Shown: positions 32,719 to 42,159, counted from the stretch's first letter. The stretch is DNA of 64,000 nt from CAYXPR01 sp964467255 (GCA_964467255.1 CAYXPR010000003.1:62001-126000), one strand, 5' to 3'. The notes: a model not told the origin generated them from the letters alone. Numbers and translations: made by a program.

Positions 32719-33402
32719 CTACGCTGCCTCCCGCTCGCCGAAAATGGCGCTGCCGACGCGCACGTAACTGGCGCCCATGGCGCTGGCGAGGCCGTAATCC
32801 CCGCTCATACCCATACTAAGCTGGGTTAAGCCGTTTCGTTCTGCAATGGTGCGCAGCAGGGCAAAATGTGGCGCAGGCTCTTCGTGTGCGGGCGGAATGC
32901 ACATCAGCCCCACCAGCTGTTTGCCGAAGATTTTTTTGCATTCGGCGATAAAATCATCCGCCTCTTCCGGCATCGCCCCCGCCTTCTGCGGCTCTTTGCC
33001 GGTGTTCACCTGAATGAACAGCGTGGGCTTCTTTCCGGTTTTATCCATTTCTTTTTTGATTTCCGCCGCCAGTTTCGGGCGGTCGATGGTGTGAATCACA
33101 TCAAACAGCGCGAGGGCTTCCCTCACCTTGTTGCTTTGCAAAGGGCCAATCAGATGCAGTTCCGTTTTCGGGTGCTTTGCTTTCAGCTCCGGCCATTTGC
33201 CCTGCGCTTCTTGCACGCGGTTTTCACCAAACAGCCTGTGACCTGCCTCCAGCAGCGGCAGGATGCTTTCTGCCCCGTGGGTTTTACTCACGGCGATAAT
33301 CTGCGCTGGTGGTGCTTTCCCCGCGCCATAGCGCTTGGCGGCTTTGGTGATTTCGTCCTTCACGGCCTTAAGGTTAGACAGTATGGTGGGCGCAGCAGTC
33401 AT
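32719..33402 (-). CDS. yggS: YggS-family PLP-binding protein (PLP homeostasis protein)
   Basis: The 227-residue alanine-racemase-like TIM-barrel protein has the PLP lysine in IIAVSKTHG (about residue 38), LFGENRVQEAQGKWPEL, HLIGPLQSNKVREAL, a QVNTGKEPQKAG segment and the C-terminal SMGMSGDYGLASAMGASYVRVGSAIFG signature. It buffers free pyridoxal phosphate. The ATG at 33402 is chosen from the family start; the frame continues upstream but that part is antisense to the next gene. The divergent thiE-like gene starts only 19 bases away. Confidence 0.94.
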   Translation of the reverse strand: MTAAPTILSNLKAVKDEITKAAKRYGAGKAPPAQIIAVSKTHGAESILPLLEAGHRLFGENRVQEAQGKWPELKAKHPKTELHLIGPLQSNKVREALALFDVIHTIDRPKLAAEIKKEMDKTGKKPTLFIQVNTGKEPQKAGAMPEEADDFIAECKKIFGKQLVGLMCIPPAHEEPAPHFALLRTIAERNGLTQLSMGMSGDYGLASAMGASYVRVGSAIFGEREAA

Positions 33403-33421
33403 CGGCGAAAAAACCAAAACT

Positions 33422-34075
33422 ATGTTTTCTGAAGTACAGACGATAATCACAATAGCGCGCCAGCTCAATGCCAAAAATGGGGCCAAAAGCGGCCTCCCGC
33501 TGCCGCCGCTGGTGTTTATCACCGATGCTATCCGCCAGAAAGACCCTGCCCGCATCATTTTGCGCCTGCCGCCAGACAGCCTCGTGCTGATTCGCGACTA
33601 CCATCACCCCGCCCGCGCCACCTATGCGGCGGAGATGGCGAAAGCCTGCCGCGCCCGTCGCCTGCCTTTTTTGGTGGCGGGGGATGCCTTACTCGCCCTC
33701 CGCCTGAACGCAGCGGGGGTGCATTTGCCCCAGCATCAGGCTCGCCAGGCGCTGAAACACCGCCTAGCACGCCCGCAGTGGCTTATCACCGCCAGTGCCC
33801 ACTCTGTGCCAGAACTCCACCGCCTTAACGCCCTTCCGGTCGATGCAGCGCTCTATTCGCCGCTCTTTGCCACCGCCTCCCACCCTGACGCGCCTCCGCT
33901 CGGGCGGCACCGCTTCAGCGCGGGGGTACACCATAAGCCTGCCATACCGGTCTATGCGCTGGGCGGTATCGATGGCCGAACCATCGCCCAGGTGCGCGGA
34001 CTGCCCGTGGCGGGAATTGCCGCCATTGGCGCATTTGCGCCATTTTTCAAAGGGAACCCGCCCCATGACGTCTAA
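33422..34075 (+). CDS. Thiamine-phosphate synthase-like protein (ThiE/TenI family)
   Basis: The 217-residue TIM-barrel protein resembles ThiE/TenI. It has VFITDAIRQKDP near the N-terminus, a VAGDALLALRLNAAGVHLPQ segment, ALYSPLFATASHPDAPPLG (the SPvf-T-S phosphate loop) and YALGGIDGRTIAQV. Several ThiE active-site residues are not obvious, so a TenI-like or altered role is possible, and I give no symbol. ThiE relatives next to yggS are common in alphaproteobacteria. The start codon is 19 bases from the divergent yggS start. Confidence 0.8.
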   Translation: MFSEVQTIITIARQLNAKNGAKSGLPLPPLVFITDAIRQKDPARIILRLPPDSLVLIRDYHHPARATYAAEMAKACRARRLPFLVAGDALLALRLNAAGVHLPQHQARQALKHRLARPQWLITASAHSVPELHRLNALPVDAALYSPLFATASHPDAPPLGRHRFSAGVHHKPAIPVYALGGIDGRTIAQVRGLPVAGIAAIGAFAPFFKGNPPHDV

Positions 34076-34294
34076 AAGACTGATACCCAAAAGCCATAAC
34101 TGTGCTTTATCTGCAACAGACGATATCAAAAAAAGGCTTACATCCCATAATTTTACGATGCACCAGTTGCGCCTTGGGGGTGAATACTGTTTTTAATGCC
34201 CTTGCGTTATGCGTAAATTGCGTGGCCGTTCTTTATGGCTATGTGAGTTTAGGTGTTAATTTTTATTTATTTTTAACAAACAGGATCGAGGCTT

Positions 34295-35383
34295 ATGAAA
34301 AAGTTTCTACTTGGCACTTCCGCTCTCGTTGGCGCAGTAGCTTTTGCTTCTGCTGCTTCTGCTGAGCCCACTGTATCTGTTGGCGGTTTTCTGGACTTCC
34401 AGGCCGGCTTCACGGATCAGGACTTAGATGCAACTGGCACGGTTGGTGGCCGCGAAACCAAATTCGCAAATGACACCGAAGTGAATATCAACGTTCAGGG
34501 CACGGCCGACAATGGCCTGACCTACGGCGCTGTTATCGAACTGGAAGCTGACGTAACGGCTGACACCGATGGCGAAGGCCTGAATGCTGACAAAACCTTC
34601 CTCTTCGTGGAAAGCAATGCTGGCCGCGTAGAACTGGGTTCCAATATCGGTGCTGAAGACGCACTGAAAGTTGATGCTGCTACGATCGCTCGCGCGACCG
34701 GTGGTATCGATGGCGATTGGTACCGTTTTGCAACGGTTGGTACTGGTTTCATCATCCGTCCTGACCTGCCAAATGCACATGCACGTGGCGCAGGTGAAGA
34801 TGCAACGAAAATCACTTACTACTCCCCACGCTTCTCTGGCGTTCAGGTGGGTGTAAGCTATGCACCAGATGATGGTAACGTTGGTACGGCAGCTGCCTTC
34901 ACCACCGACACCAATGGTGATAACGAAAACGTATTCGGCCTTGGCGCGAACTACACCGGTCAGTTTGACCAGGTTGGCGTTCAGCTGTCCGCAACGGGCG
35001 CTTTCGGTGAATCCGAAACGGCTGCTACGGAAGACCTTTCTTCCTGGGCTCTCGGTACGGTTCTGTCCTTCCAGGGTTTCAGCGTAGCTGGTTCCTATGG
35101 CGATTGGGATGATTCAGGTCTCCCAACCGGCGGTAGCGTAGATCAGAACTACTGGACCTTGGGCGCTGGTTATGAAACCGGTCCGTTCGGCGTAAGCCTG
35201 ACGTACATGGACAGCGAAGCTGGCACGAGCGACTTTACGAACGTGTCTGTTGGTGCTGACTACCAGCTGGCTCCTGGTCTGGTTCCATACGTAGAAGTGA
35301 ACTTCTTCGAACTGGATCCTACCGGTGCTGCTCTGGACAACGATGGTACGGTTCTCCTCGTTGGTACGGAACTCACCTTCTAA
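34295..35383 (+). CDS. Gram-negative porin (alphaproteobacterial general porin)
   Basis: The 362 residues begin with a textbook signal peptide (MKKFLLGTSALVG..., cut after SASA near residue 23) and end in phenylalanine (TELTF), the outer-membrane barrel signal. The pattern of alternating residues, the acidic low-Lys composition and segments such as VGGFLDFQAGF, ITYYSPRFSGVQVGVSY and LGAGYETGPFGVSLTY match the Rhodobacter-type 16-stranded porin family. Codon use is visibly biased towards a few codons (GGT, GCT, ACG, CTG), as in highly expressed genes. A one-mismatch CtrA box, TTAA-N7-TTAT (34256-34270), lies in the leader but has no matching -10. The 34076-34294 gap has no gene. Confidence 0.9.
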   Translation: MKKFLLGTSALVGAVAFASAASAEPTVSVGGFLDFQAGFTDQDLDATGTVGGRETKFANDTEVNINVQGTADNGLTYGAVIELEADVTADTDGEGLNADKTFLFVESNAGRVELGSNIGAEDALKVDAATIARATGGIDGDWYRFATVGTGFIIRPDLPNAHARGAGEDATKITYYSPRFSGVQVGVSYAPDDGNVGTAAAFTTDTNGDNENVFGLGANYTGQFDQVGVQLSATGAFGESETAATEDLSSWALGTVLSFQGFSVAGSYGDWDDSGLPTGGSVDQNYWTLGAGYETGPFGVSLTYMDSEAGTSDFTNVSVGADYQLAPGLVPYVEVNFFELDPTGAALDNDGTVLLVGTELTF

Positions 35384-35414
35384 TTTAGCTTTAAGCTAAG
35401 TTCGAAAAAGAATG

Positions 35415-35443
35415 GGGCGGTGCTTATTGGCACCGCCCTTTTT
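35415..35443 (+). terminator. Strong intrinsic terminator of the porin gene
   Basis: GGGCGGTGC (35415-35423) pairs with GCACCGCCC (35430-35438) around loop TTATTG, followed by TTTTT. Confidence 0.93.
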
Positions 35444-35498
35444 CTTTGCCTTTTAATCTGCCGCCTTCCCTGCATTTCTGCGGTTTATCCGGTTTTGC

Positions 35499-35527
35499 TT
35501 GTCAAGGCAGGGCCAGTGCTTTAAATA
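35499..35527 (+). promoter_or_regulatory. Promoter of the DUF3576-leuS operon
   Basis: TTGTCA (35499-35504), 17 bases, then TAAATA (35522-35527); with 16 bases the -10 reads TTAAAT. The start codon follows at 35557. Confidence 0.5.
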
Positions 35528-35556
35528 CTCATGGCTTGAAGTAACGGAGAATCTCC

Positions 35557-36105
35557 ATGAAACACCTGATTGTTGCGCTGTTCTGTGCCCTTTTAATGCC
35601 GCTGATTGTGGCCTGTTCCAGCGATGGCGAACAAAAGAAAACCAGCTCCGCTCACGCAGACGCGTCGGACCGCGCTTACCCGATTGACCCGGAAGATGCC
35701 CGCAAGTTGCGCCACGGTAAAATGGGTGGGGAAGAAGGCTTGAAACTCTTTGGTGACGACGAGGGCGGTTCCTCCAAGGGCGCTACGCTGGGCGTAAACA
35801 GCTTCCTGTGGCGTGCCACGCTAGATACCCTCTCCTTCGTGCCCTTGGCCTCTGTAGACCCCCGTGGCGGCGTGATTATCACCGACTGGTATGAAGCGCA
35901 GGAAGCCAAGAATGAGCGTTTTAAAATCAACGCCCTGCTGCTGGACACCCGCCTGCGCTCCGATGCGCTGCGTGTATCGGTGTTCAAGCAGGTGTTAAAG
36001 GGTGAGCGCTGGCAGGATGCTGAAGTTGACCCTAGCGTCGCGCGTGATTTAGAGGATAAAATCCTCACCCGCGCCCGCGAACTGCGCATTGCGTCGGGCC
36101 GTTAA
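35557..36105 (+). CDS. DUF3576 lipoprotein
   Basis: The 182-residue protein has a lipoprotein signal with lipobox LIVAC (Cys20) and a ~160-residue mature domain: NSFLWRATLDTLSFVPLASVDPRGGVIITDWY is diagnostic of DUF3576, a family found just before leuS in alphaproteobacteria. The function is unknown. The position ahead of leuS and lptE, and the outer-membrane anchor, suggest an envelope role such as lipopolysaccharide or outer-membrane assembly. The gap to leuS is six bases. Confidence 0.88.
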   Translation: MKHLIVALFCALLMPLIVACSSDGEQKKTSSAHADASDRAYPIDPEDARKLRHGKMGGEEGLKLFGDDEGGSSKGATLGVNSFLWRATLDTLSFVPLASVDPRGGVIITDWYEAQEAKNERFKINALLLDTRLRSDALRVSVFKQVLKGERWQDAEVDPSVARDLEDKILTRARELRIASGR

Positions 36106-36111
36106 TATCCC

Positions 36112-38838
36112 ATGAGTGAACAACAGGACATTGCCCGCTATAATGCGGAAGGCACCGAAGCCAAATGGCAGAAAACATGGGCTTCGTCTGGCGTGTTTCA
36201 AACGCCTGATGCCCCGGCAAAGCCTTACTACGTGCTGGAAATGTTCCCTTACCCCTCAGGGCGCATCCATATGGGACACCTCCGCAACTACACGATTGGT
36301 GACGTTGTGGCGCGCTTTAGAAAGGCACAAGGCCATGATGTGCTGCACCCTATGGGGTGGGACGCTTTCGGCCTTCCGGCCGAAAATGCGGCCATCCAGA
36401 ACAAGGTAAACCCCAAGGATTGGACCAAGAAAAACATCGCGGAAATGCGCGCGCAGCTGCAATCCATCGGCCTTTCCTACGACTGGGACCGTGAAGTGGC
36501 CACCTGCGACCCGGAATATTACAAACACGAACAGAAATTCTTCCTCGAATTCCTCAAAAACGGCATCGCATACCAAAAAGAAGCGATGGTAAACTGGGAC
36601 CCCGTCGACAACACCGTGCTCGCCAACGAACAGGTGATTGACGGCCGTGGCTGGCGCTCTGGCGCGTTAGTGGAGCGCAAAAAACTGCGCCAGTGGTTCC
36701 TCAAAATCACCGATTTTGCGGAAGATTTATTGCAAGGGCTGCAAACCTTAAAAGGCCATTGGCCCGAGCACGTGCTGCTGATGCAGGAAAAATGGATTGG
36801 TAAATCCATCGGTGCGCGGATTTTCTTCGAAGTGAAGGGCCGCGCAGAGAAAATTGAAGTGTTCACCACGCGGCCGGATACGATTTTCGGCGCCAGTTTC
36901 TGCGCCATTTCCGCCAATCACCCGCTGGCGGAAGAGCTCGCGGCGAAAGATGCTAAGCTCGCCGCCTTTATTGAGAAGTGCAATCAGCTCGGCACGGCGA
37001 CTGAAGCAATCGAAAAGGCTGAAAAAGAAGGCCACGATACGGGCCTTAAAATTATTCACCCCTTTATTTCCGGCTTAGAACTGCCAATTTACGTCGCAAA
37101 TTTCGTGCTGATGGATTATGGCACGGGCGCATTGTTCGGCTGCCCGGCGCACGACCAGCGCGATTTAGATTTTGCGCGCAAATATAACCTTACGGTTAAA
37201 CAGGTTGTCTTTTCCGGTGAAAAAGACCAAAAACCCATTGGCACTGAGGCTTATTCCGGTGGCGGAACGTTGGGCGGCTCTGACTTCCTCAATGGCATGG
37301 AAGTAGAGGCTGCCAAGCAGGAAGTTTGCAAAAGACTCGCCGCCAAAGGTCTGGGTGAGGCCACCACTACCTACCGCCTGCGCGATTGGGGCGTGTCGCG
37401 CCAGCGTTATTGGGGTTGCCCTATCCCAATGATATACTGTGATAAATGCGGTGTCGTTCCTGTTCCGGAACAAAATCTGCCAGTGGAATTACCCTCCGAT
37501 GTCACTTTCGACAAACCGGGCAACCCGCTCGACCGCCACCCCACATGGAAACATGTGGATTGCCCCACCTGCGGCGGCAAGGCCGAGCGCGAAACTGATA
37601 CGTTTGACACATTCTTTGAATCCTCATGGTATTTCGCGCGGTATCTGGACCCGAAAAACGCTAAAATTGGTTTCGATAAAACCAAGGCCAACCAATGGCT
37701 GCCGGTGAATCAATATATCGGTGGTGTGGAACATGCGGTGCTGCATTTGCTCTACTCGCGCTTTTTCACCCGCGCCTTAAAAAAATGCGGATTCCTCGAT
37801 GTCGCAGAGCCTTTCCAAGGCCTTCTCACCCAAGGCATGGTGTGCCATGTAACCGCAAAAGATAAGAAAACCGGTGAGTGGCTTGCCTTTCGCCAAGACG
37901 ATGAGTTTGAAATTAATGAGCGCCCCGCTAGTGAATTCAAAGAAGTCATTTCTGGTAGCACAGGAGAAACAAAAAGAATCAAGCATATACCAACGCAAAA
38001 AACAGCTGCTACTAAAGATATTAGTGAATACATAACAGATAGAAAAACGCTCTATATTAGAACCGATGGCACCCCCGTAAAAATTGAAGATGTAATAGAG
38101 GGGCGTATAGAGAAAATGAGCAAATCTAAGCTCAACGTCGTAGACCCAACTCGCATCATCCGTGCCTATGGCGCGGATACGGCGCGTTTATTTATGCTTT
38201 CGGATTCTCCGCCGGAGCGTGATTTGGAATGGACCGATGCCGGTGTGGAAGGCTCGCGCCGCTATGTAGATCGGCTCTGGCGGCTTTATTCCCGCCATGC
38301 GGCACTGCTGCAAGGTGAGGTAAAAGAGGCCAAAGCGGAAGGCGAAGTGCTGAAAATCCGTCGCCGCACGCATCAAACCATTCAGCAGGTCACACAGCAG
38401 CTGGAAAAATTCCAGATGAACGGTGCGGTGGCAAAAATCCGTGAGCTCACCAATGCGCTCGAATCGTTGGAGCCTAAGGATGACACCAGCCGCTTCGTGC
38501 TGAAAGAAGGCCTGACCGCTGCCGTAAAACTGCTTGCGCCGATGATGCCACATCTGGCGGAAGAACTCTGGGAGCTGGCGGGCAATAAAACCATGCTGGC
38601 GGCGCAAAATTTCTGGCCCGTGGCGGACGCGGCGCTGGTGGTGGAAGATTCGGTTACCATTGCCGTGCAGGTCAACGGCAAGCTGAAAGCGACGCTTGAA
38701 CTTGCGCGGGATATGAATGAGAATGACGCGAAGGAAGCCGCGCTTTCAGAAGCACTCGTGAAGGCGGCGGTGGAAGGCAAAGAAATCAAACGCATCATTG
38801 TGGTGCCGAACCGGATTATCAATGTGGTGGCTGCGTAA
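36112..38838 (+). CDS. leuS: Leucyl-tRNA synthetase
   Basis: LeuS charges tRNA-Leu. At 908 residues it is somewhat longer than usual (about 850-870). The HIGH-type motif HMGH lies at residues 53-56, the CP1 editing domain around 225-420 contains the TTRPDTIFGA and GTGALFGCPAHDQRD segments, and KMSKS lies at 668-672. Between about residues 600 and 665, directly before KMSKS, an unusually long insertion (from NERPASEFKE to KDISEYITDRKTL) is encoded by DNA that is visibly AT-richer and uses AGA and ATA codons, rare in the rest of the gene. The reading frame is intact. The lptE start overlaps the 3' end by 17 bases. Confidence 0.96.
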   Translation: MSEQQDIARYNAEGTEAKWQKTWASSGVFQTPDAPAKPYYVLEMFPYPSGRIHMGHLRNYTIGDVVARFRKAQGHDVLHPMGWDAFGLPAENAAIQNKVNPKDWTKKNIAEMRAQLQSIGLSYDWDREVATCDPEYYKHEQKFFLEFLKNGIAYQKEAMVNWDPVDNTVLANEQVIDGRGWRSGALVERKKLRQWFLKITDFAEDLLQGLQTLKGHWPEHVLLMQEKWIGKSIGARIFFEVKGRAEKIEVFTTRPDTIFGASFCAISANHPLAEELAAKDAKLAAFIEKCNQLGTATEAIEKAEKEGHDTGLKIIHPFISGLELPIYVANFVLMDYGTGALFGCPAHDQRDLDFARKYNLTVKQVVFSGEKDQKPIGTEAYSGGGTLGGSDFLNGMEVEAAKQEVCKRLAAKGLGEATTTYRLRDWGVSRQRYWGCPIPMIYCDKCGVVPVPEQNLPVELPSDVTFDKPGNPLDRHPTWKHVDCPTCGGKAERETDTFDTFFESSWYFARYLDPKNAKIGFDKTKANQWLPVNQYIGGVEHAVLHLLYSRFFTRALKKCGFLDVAEPFQGLLTQGMVCHVTAKDKKTGEWLAFRQDDEFEINERPASEFKEVISGSTGETKRIKHIPTQKTAATKDISEYITDRKTLYIRTDGTPVKIEDVIEGRIEKMSKSKLNVVDPTRIIRAYGADTARLFMLSDSPPERDLEWTDAGVEGSRRYVDRLWRLYSRHAALLQGEVKEAKAEGEVLKIRRRTHQTIQQVTQQLEKFQMNGAVAKIRELTNALESLEPKDDTSRFVLKEGLTAAVKLLAPMMPHLAEELWELAGNKTMLAAQNFWPVADAALVVEDSVTIAVQVNGKLKATLELARDMNENDAKEAALSEALVKAAVEGKEIKRIIVVPNRIINVVAA

Positions 38839-39340
38839 AACGCTTGGTCTAACACTGCTTGCAAGCCTTGCGGCCTGCGGGTTTCAGCCGATTTATGGCA
38901 AGCACATCTCGGGCAGCGATTCGGTTGTTCCGTATGTGATTCACATTAATTCCATCGGTGGTGGCCGCCCGGGGCAAGAGCTGAAAGTGCAGCTTGAAAA
39001 CCTGATGAATCCGCTGTCGGAAAATCAGCCTGCGGAATATCATTTGAGCGTGGCGCTCAAAGAAGACCTTACCCCGCTGGTGATTGAGCGCGACCGCCGC
39101 ATCAGCCGCTACAATCTTTCCTACACCGCAGAATATACGCTGACCGAGGCAGGCAGCGGCAAAAAACTGCACAGCGGCAGCAGCAAAATCACGGGTTCCT
39201 ATGACCGTGTGGAGTCTGACTACGCCACCTATGCCGCCCAGCGCGACACTGCCAACCGCGTGATGCGCGAAATGGCTAAGGACATTAAAGTGCGCCTCAT
39301 GGCGTTCCTGTCGCAGCAGCAAAAAACCAACGTTAGATAG
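38822..39340 (+). CDS. lptE: LPS-assembly lipoprotein LptE
   Basis: The 172-residue protein starts with a signal peptide ending in lipobox LAAC (Cys near residue 19), then GFQPIYG, the LptE hallmark (CGFxPLYG). The rest has the expected two-helix, four-strand pattern with a C-terminal basic helix. It plugs the LptD barrel for lipopolysaccharide insertion. The ATG at 38822 sits inside the leuS 3' end; a start at 38798 in the same frame is less likely. The order leuS-lptE-holA is standard. Confidence 0.92.
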   Translation: MWWLRKTLGLTLLASLAACGFQPIYGKHISGSDSVVPYVIHINSIGGGRPGQELKVQLENLMNPLSENQPAEYHLSVALKEDLTPLVIERDRRISRYNLSYTAEYTLTEAGSGKKLHSGSSKITGSYDRVESDYATYAAQRDTANRVMREMAKDIKVRLMAFLSQQQKTNVR

Positions 39341-39354
39341 AGGCGCGTAGCTCG

Positions 39355-40401
39355 ATGAAAATTCAGGGCTACAAAGTCGATAATTTCCTTTCGGCATTGC
39401 CCAAGGGGCTTCGTGCGGCGCTGCTCTATGGGCCTGACATCGGGCTTGTGTCCCTGCGCGCAGAAGCGCTCGGCAAAGCCATTGTGACTGACCTTAAAGA
39501 CCCCTTCCGTGTGGCAGAAATCAGCGCAGACAGGTTGGAAGAAGACCCTGCATTACTGGCGGATGAAGTCAACGCCATCAGCTTTGGCGGCGGTCGCCGC
39601 CTGATCCGCCTGCGCGATGCCGATAACGGTGTGGCAAAGGCGCTGGCGGCGGTGCTGGATGCACCCACCGTAGCAGCCGAAGACGCGGCGTTTATTGTGA
39701 TTACAGCGGGGGATTTACCGGCAAAATCATCCCTGCGGCAGTTGTTTGAAACCCACAAAGAAGCGGCCGCCCTGCCCTGCTATCAGGACGATGAGCGCAA
39801 TCTCGCCACCGTGGTGGCGCAGGAATTCCGTAAAAAAGGCTTCACTGCTGACCGCGATGCCGTGAGCCTGATTGCCGAAAACTGTCAGGGCGACCGCATG
39901 ATTGCCATGTCGGAAATTGAAAAACTGGCGCTGTACATGGGCGAAGCGAAACATATTGCCTATGATGATGCGGCGGGGTGTGTGGGCGAAACCACCGAAA
40001 GCTCGCTGCAGGATGTCTGCAATGCGGTAGCCTATGGCCGCCAGAGCGAGGTCGAGCGCCATGTGCGCAAGAGCATCGCGCAAGGCATTGCGGGCGCAGG
40101 CGTGCTGCGCTCGGTGCTGTATTATTTTTTCCGGCTGTATGAAATTGCCGGCATGATGCAGCAGGGTTTGGCGGCGGATACGGCGGTAGAATCGCTGCGC
40201 CCGCCAGTGTTTTTCAAGCAGCAGCCCGTGCTGCGTGACCATGCGCGCATCTGGGGTGGCCAGCCGCAGAAACTGGCAGCTGCGCTGGAATTACTGCGCC
40301 AAGCCGAGCTGGACGTGAAGAAAACCGGCGCCGATGGTGATTTAATCACCAGCCGATACCTGATGCAGCTGGCGAATTTACCCGCTAAAAAAGCCGCATA
40401 A
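39355..40401 (+). CDS. holA: DNA polymerase III delta subunit (clamp loader)
   Basis: HolA opens the beta clamp in the clamp-loader complex. The 348 residues contain ALLYGPDIGLVSLRAEAL at the N-terminus (the degenerate nucleotide-binding motif typical of delta), a LLADEVNAISFGGGRRLIRLRDAD strand region that contacts the clamp, and helical domains II and III. The start is 14 bases after lptE. A short hairpin AAACC-AATC-GGTTT lies between the stop and the convergent parB stop (40402-40424). Confidence 0.92.
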   Translation: MKIQGYKVDNFLSALPKGLRAALLYGPDIGLVSLRAEALGKAIVTDLKDPFRVAEISADRLEEDPALLADEVNAISFGGGRRLIRLRDADNGVAKALAAVLDAPTVAAEDAAFIVITAGDLPAKSSLRQLFETHKEAAALPCYQDDERNLATVVAQEFRKKGFTADRDAVSLIAENCQGDRMIAMSEIEKLALYMGEAKHIAYDDAAGCVGETTESSLQDVCNAVAYGRQSEVERHVRKSIAQGIAGAGVLRSVLYYFFRLYEIAGMMQQGLAADTAVESLRPPVFFKQQPVLRDHARIWGGQPQKLAAALELLRQAELDVKKTGADGDLITSRYLMQLANLPAKKAA

Positions 40402-40424
40402 AACCAATCGGTTTAATATATTGT

Positions 40425-41321
40425 TTACGCAGCGTTTTCATGCGCATCTGTGCCCTCGAGGCGGCGCAGCAACTTATCCAAATCCGCCAGCGACTGGTAG
40501 GCAATTTCCACCGCACCTTTTTCCCCGCGATTATGAATGGTCACGGCCATGCCGAGATTTGCGGAGACCAGCTTTTCAAGCGCCAGAATATCAGGGTCGC
40601 GCTCTTTAATTTTACGCTGGGTTTTCACCTGCTGGCGTGGGAATTCTGCGCGCTCCTGCACCAGTTTTTCGGTCTGGCGCACATTCAGCCCCTGCTTCAC
40701 CACCTGTTCGGCGATTTCCTCTGCCGCGTCGGCGCCAATCAGCGCGCGTGCGTGGCCGATGGAAAGCTTGTCGGTTGCAAGGTAATCCTTCACCTGTGTC
40801 GGCAGCGAAAGGAGACGCAGCATGTTGGTTACGTGGCTACGGCTTTTGCCCACCACATCGGAAAGTTCTTCCTGCGTGTAGCTGAATTCATTGAGCAAAC
40901 GCTGGTAGCCCTCAGCGACCTCGAGCGGTGATAAATCGCGGCGCTGGATGTTTTCCACCAGTGCGATTTCAAGCGCCTGTTTGTCAGTAAGCTCCATGCG
41001 GATGGCGGGGATTTCCGTCAGCCCTGCGATTTTTGCGGCGCGCCAGCGGCGTTCACCGGCGATGATTTCAAAATTTGTGCCGCTGCCCCGCACTAAAATC
41101 GGCTGCACCACACCGTTGCGGCGCACGGAATCCGCGAGTTCTGAAAGCGCGTCTTCATCGAACTGATGGCGCGGTTGGAAACGGCCGGGCTGGATTTTAT
41201 TCAGCGGCAGTTTTTCTGCGCCGCTTTCGCGTGCGGCGGTTTTTGCATTTTCGATGCTGATATTTTCATCGCTATCTGCGATCAGGGCGGAGAGTCCTTT
41301 GCCGAGTCCACGTTTTGCCAT
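40425..41321 (-). CDS. parB: Chromosome-partitioning protein ParB
   Basis: ParB binds parS and spreads as a CTP-dependent clamp to load condensin and position the origin. The 298-residue protein opens with the ParA-activating KRGLGKGLSALI, then has the CTPase motifs GERRWRA (about residue 92) and VENIQRRDLSPLE, the helix-turn-helix (TQEELSDVVGKSRSHVTNMLRLL) and a C-terminal dimerisation domain. Two perfect parS sites lie 3.4 kb away at 44677-44735. It is transcribed after parA, 46 bases apart. Confidence 0.97.
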   Translation of the reverse strand: MAKRGLGKGLSALIADSDENISIENAKTAARESGAEKLPLNKIQPGRFQPRHQFDEDALSELADSVRRNGVVQPILVRGSGTNFEIIAGERRWRAAKIAGLTEIPAIRMELTDKQALEIALVENIQRRDLSPLEVAEGYQRLLNEFSYTQEELSDVVGKSRSHVTNMLRLLSLPTQVKDYLATDKLSIGHARALIGADAAEEIAEQVVKQGLNVRQTEKLVQERAEFPRQQVKTQRKIKERDPDILALEKLVSANLGMAVTIHNRGEKGAVEIAYQSLADLDKLLRRLEGTDAHENAA

Positions 41322-41367
41322 AAGTATTTCCCTTTCTTTATGAACGTATTAAATCAATCGGTTTATT

Positions 41368-42159
41368 TTAAGCGACCTTGCGGTTGAGTACTTCTTTGGC
41401 AAGGTTGATGTAAGCCTGACTGCCGGGGCACTTCAGGTCGTAAATCAATGCGGGTTTGCCGTGGCTTGGCGCCTCGGAAATACGCACGTTGCGGGGGATA
41501 ACGGTGGTGTAGACATAGTCTTTCAGGTACCCGCGCACATCTTCTTCTACCTGTTCGGTAAGGCGGTTGCGGCGGTCATACATGGTGAGCACAATGCCGT
41601 GGATTTTTAAAGTCGGGTTCAGTTTTTTCTGAATCAATTCCACCGTGTGCAGCAGATGCGAAAGCCCTTCGAGTGCGAAGAATTCACACTGTAGCGGAAT
41701 CAAAAGCGAGGTGGCGGCCACCAGTGCGTTGATGGTAAGAAGTCCGAGCGATGGTGGGCAGTCGATGAAAATATAATCGTATTCTCCTGCCACAGCGGCG
41801 AGTTTATTTTTTAAGATAAATTCACGGGCGGAACTGTTGGCAAGTTCCACGTCAATCGCCGCTAAATCCACTTCCGAGGGCACGAGCCAAAGCCCCGGCA
41901 CGGTGGTGGCAACGGCCACATCTTTTAACGTAAGGGCGCTATCAATCAGCAAATCATAGCTGGTGACTTTGCGTTCTTTCGCGGGCACACCAAAACCGGT
42001 GCTGGCATTTCCCTGTGGGTCGAGGTCTATCACCAGTGTGCGTTTGCCCACCGCCGTAACAGCGGTGGCAAGGTTCACGGCCGTGGTGGTTTTACCCACA
42101 CCGCCTTTTTGATTTACGACAGCGATGATTTGGGGGGCGATAATCTGGGGAGAGGTCAT
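41368..42159 (-). CDS. parA: Chromosome-partitioning ATPase ParA
   Basis: ParA is the ATPase that forms the DNA-bound gradient pulling ParB-parS complexes. The 263 residues have the deviant Walker A KGGVGKTT (residues 18-25), FIDCPPSLGLLTINAL (Walker B region) and VLTMYDRRNRLTEQV. The start codon overlaps the rsmG stop by four bases. The order rsmG-parA-parB is the usual one beside the origin. Confidence 0.97.
   Translation of the reverse strand: MTSPQIIAPQIIAVVNQKGGVGKTTTAVNLATAVTAVGKRTLVIDLDPQGNASTGFGVPAKERKVTSYDLLIDSALTLKDVAVATTVPGLWLVPSEVDLAAIDVELANSSAREFILKNKLAAVAGEYDYIFIDCPPSLGLLTINALVAATSLLIPLQCEFFALEGLSHLLHTVELIQKKLNPTLKIHGIVLTMYDRRNRLTEQVEEDVRGYLKDYVYTTVIPRNVRISEAPSHGKPALIYDLKCPGSQAYINLAKEVLNRKVA

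Noticed and set aside
34256..34270. CtrA box for the porin gene
   Set aside because: One mismatch in an AT-rich run and no -10 at the 11-base spacing.
34102..34365. Rightward frame overlapping the porin start
   Set aside because: Cys-rich product that runs out of frame through the porin signal peptide; no ribosome site.
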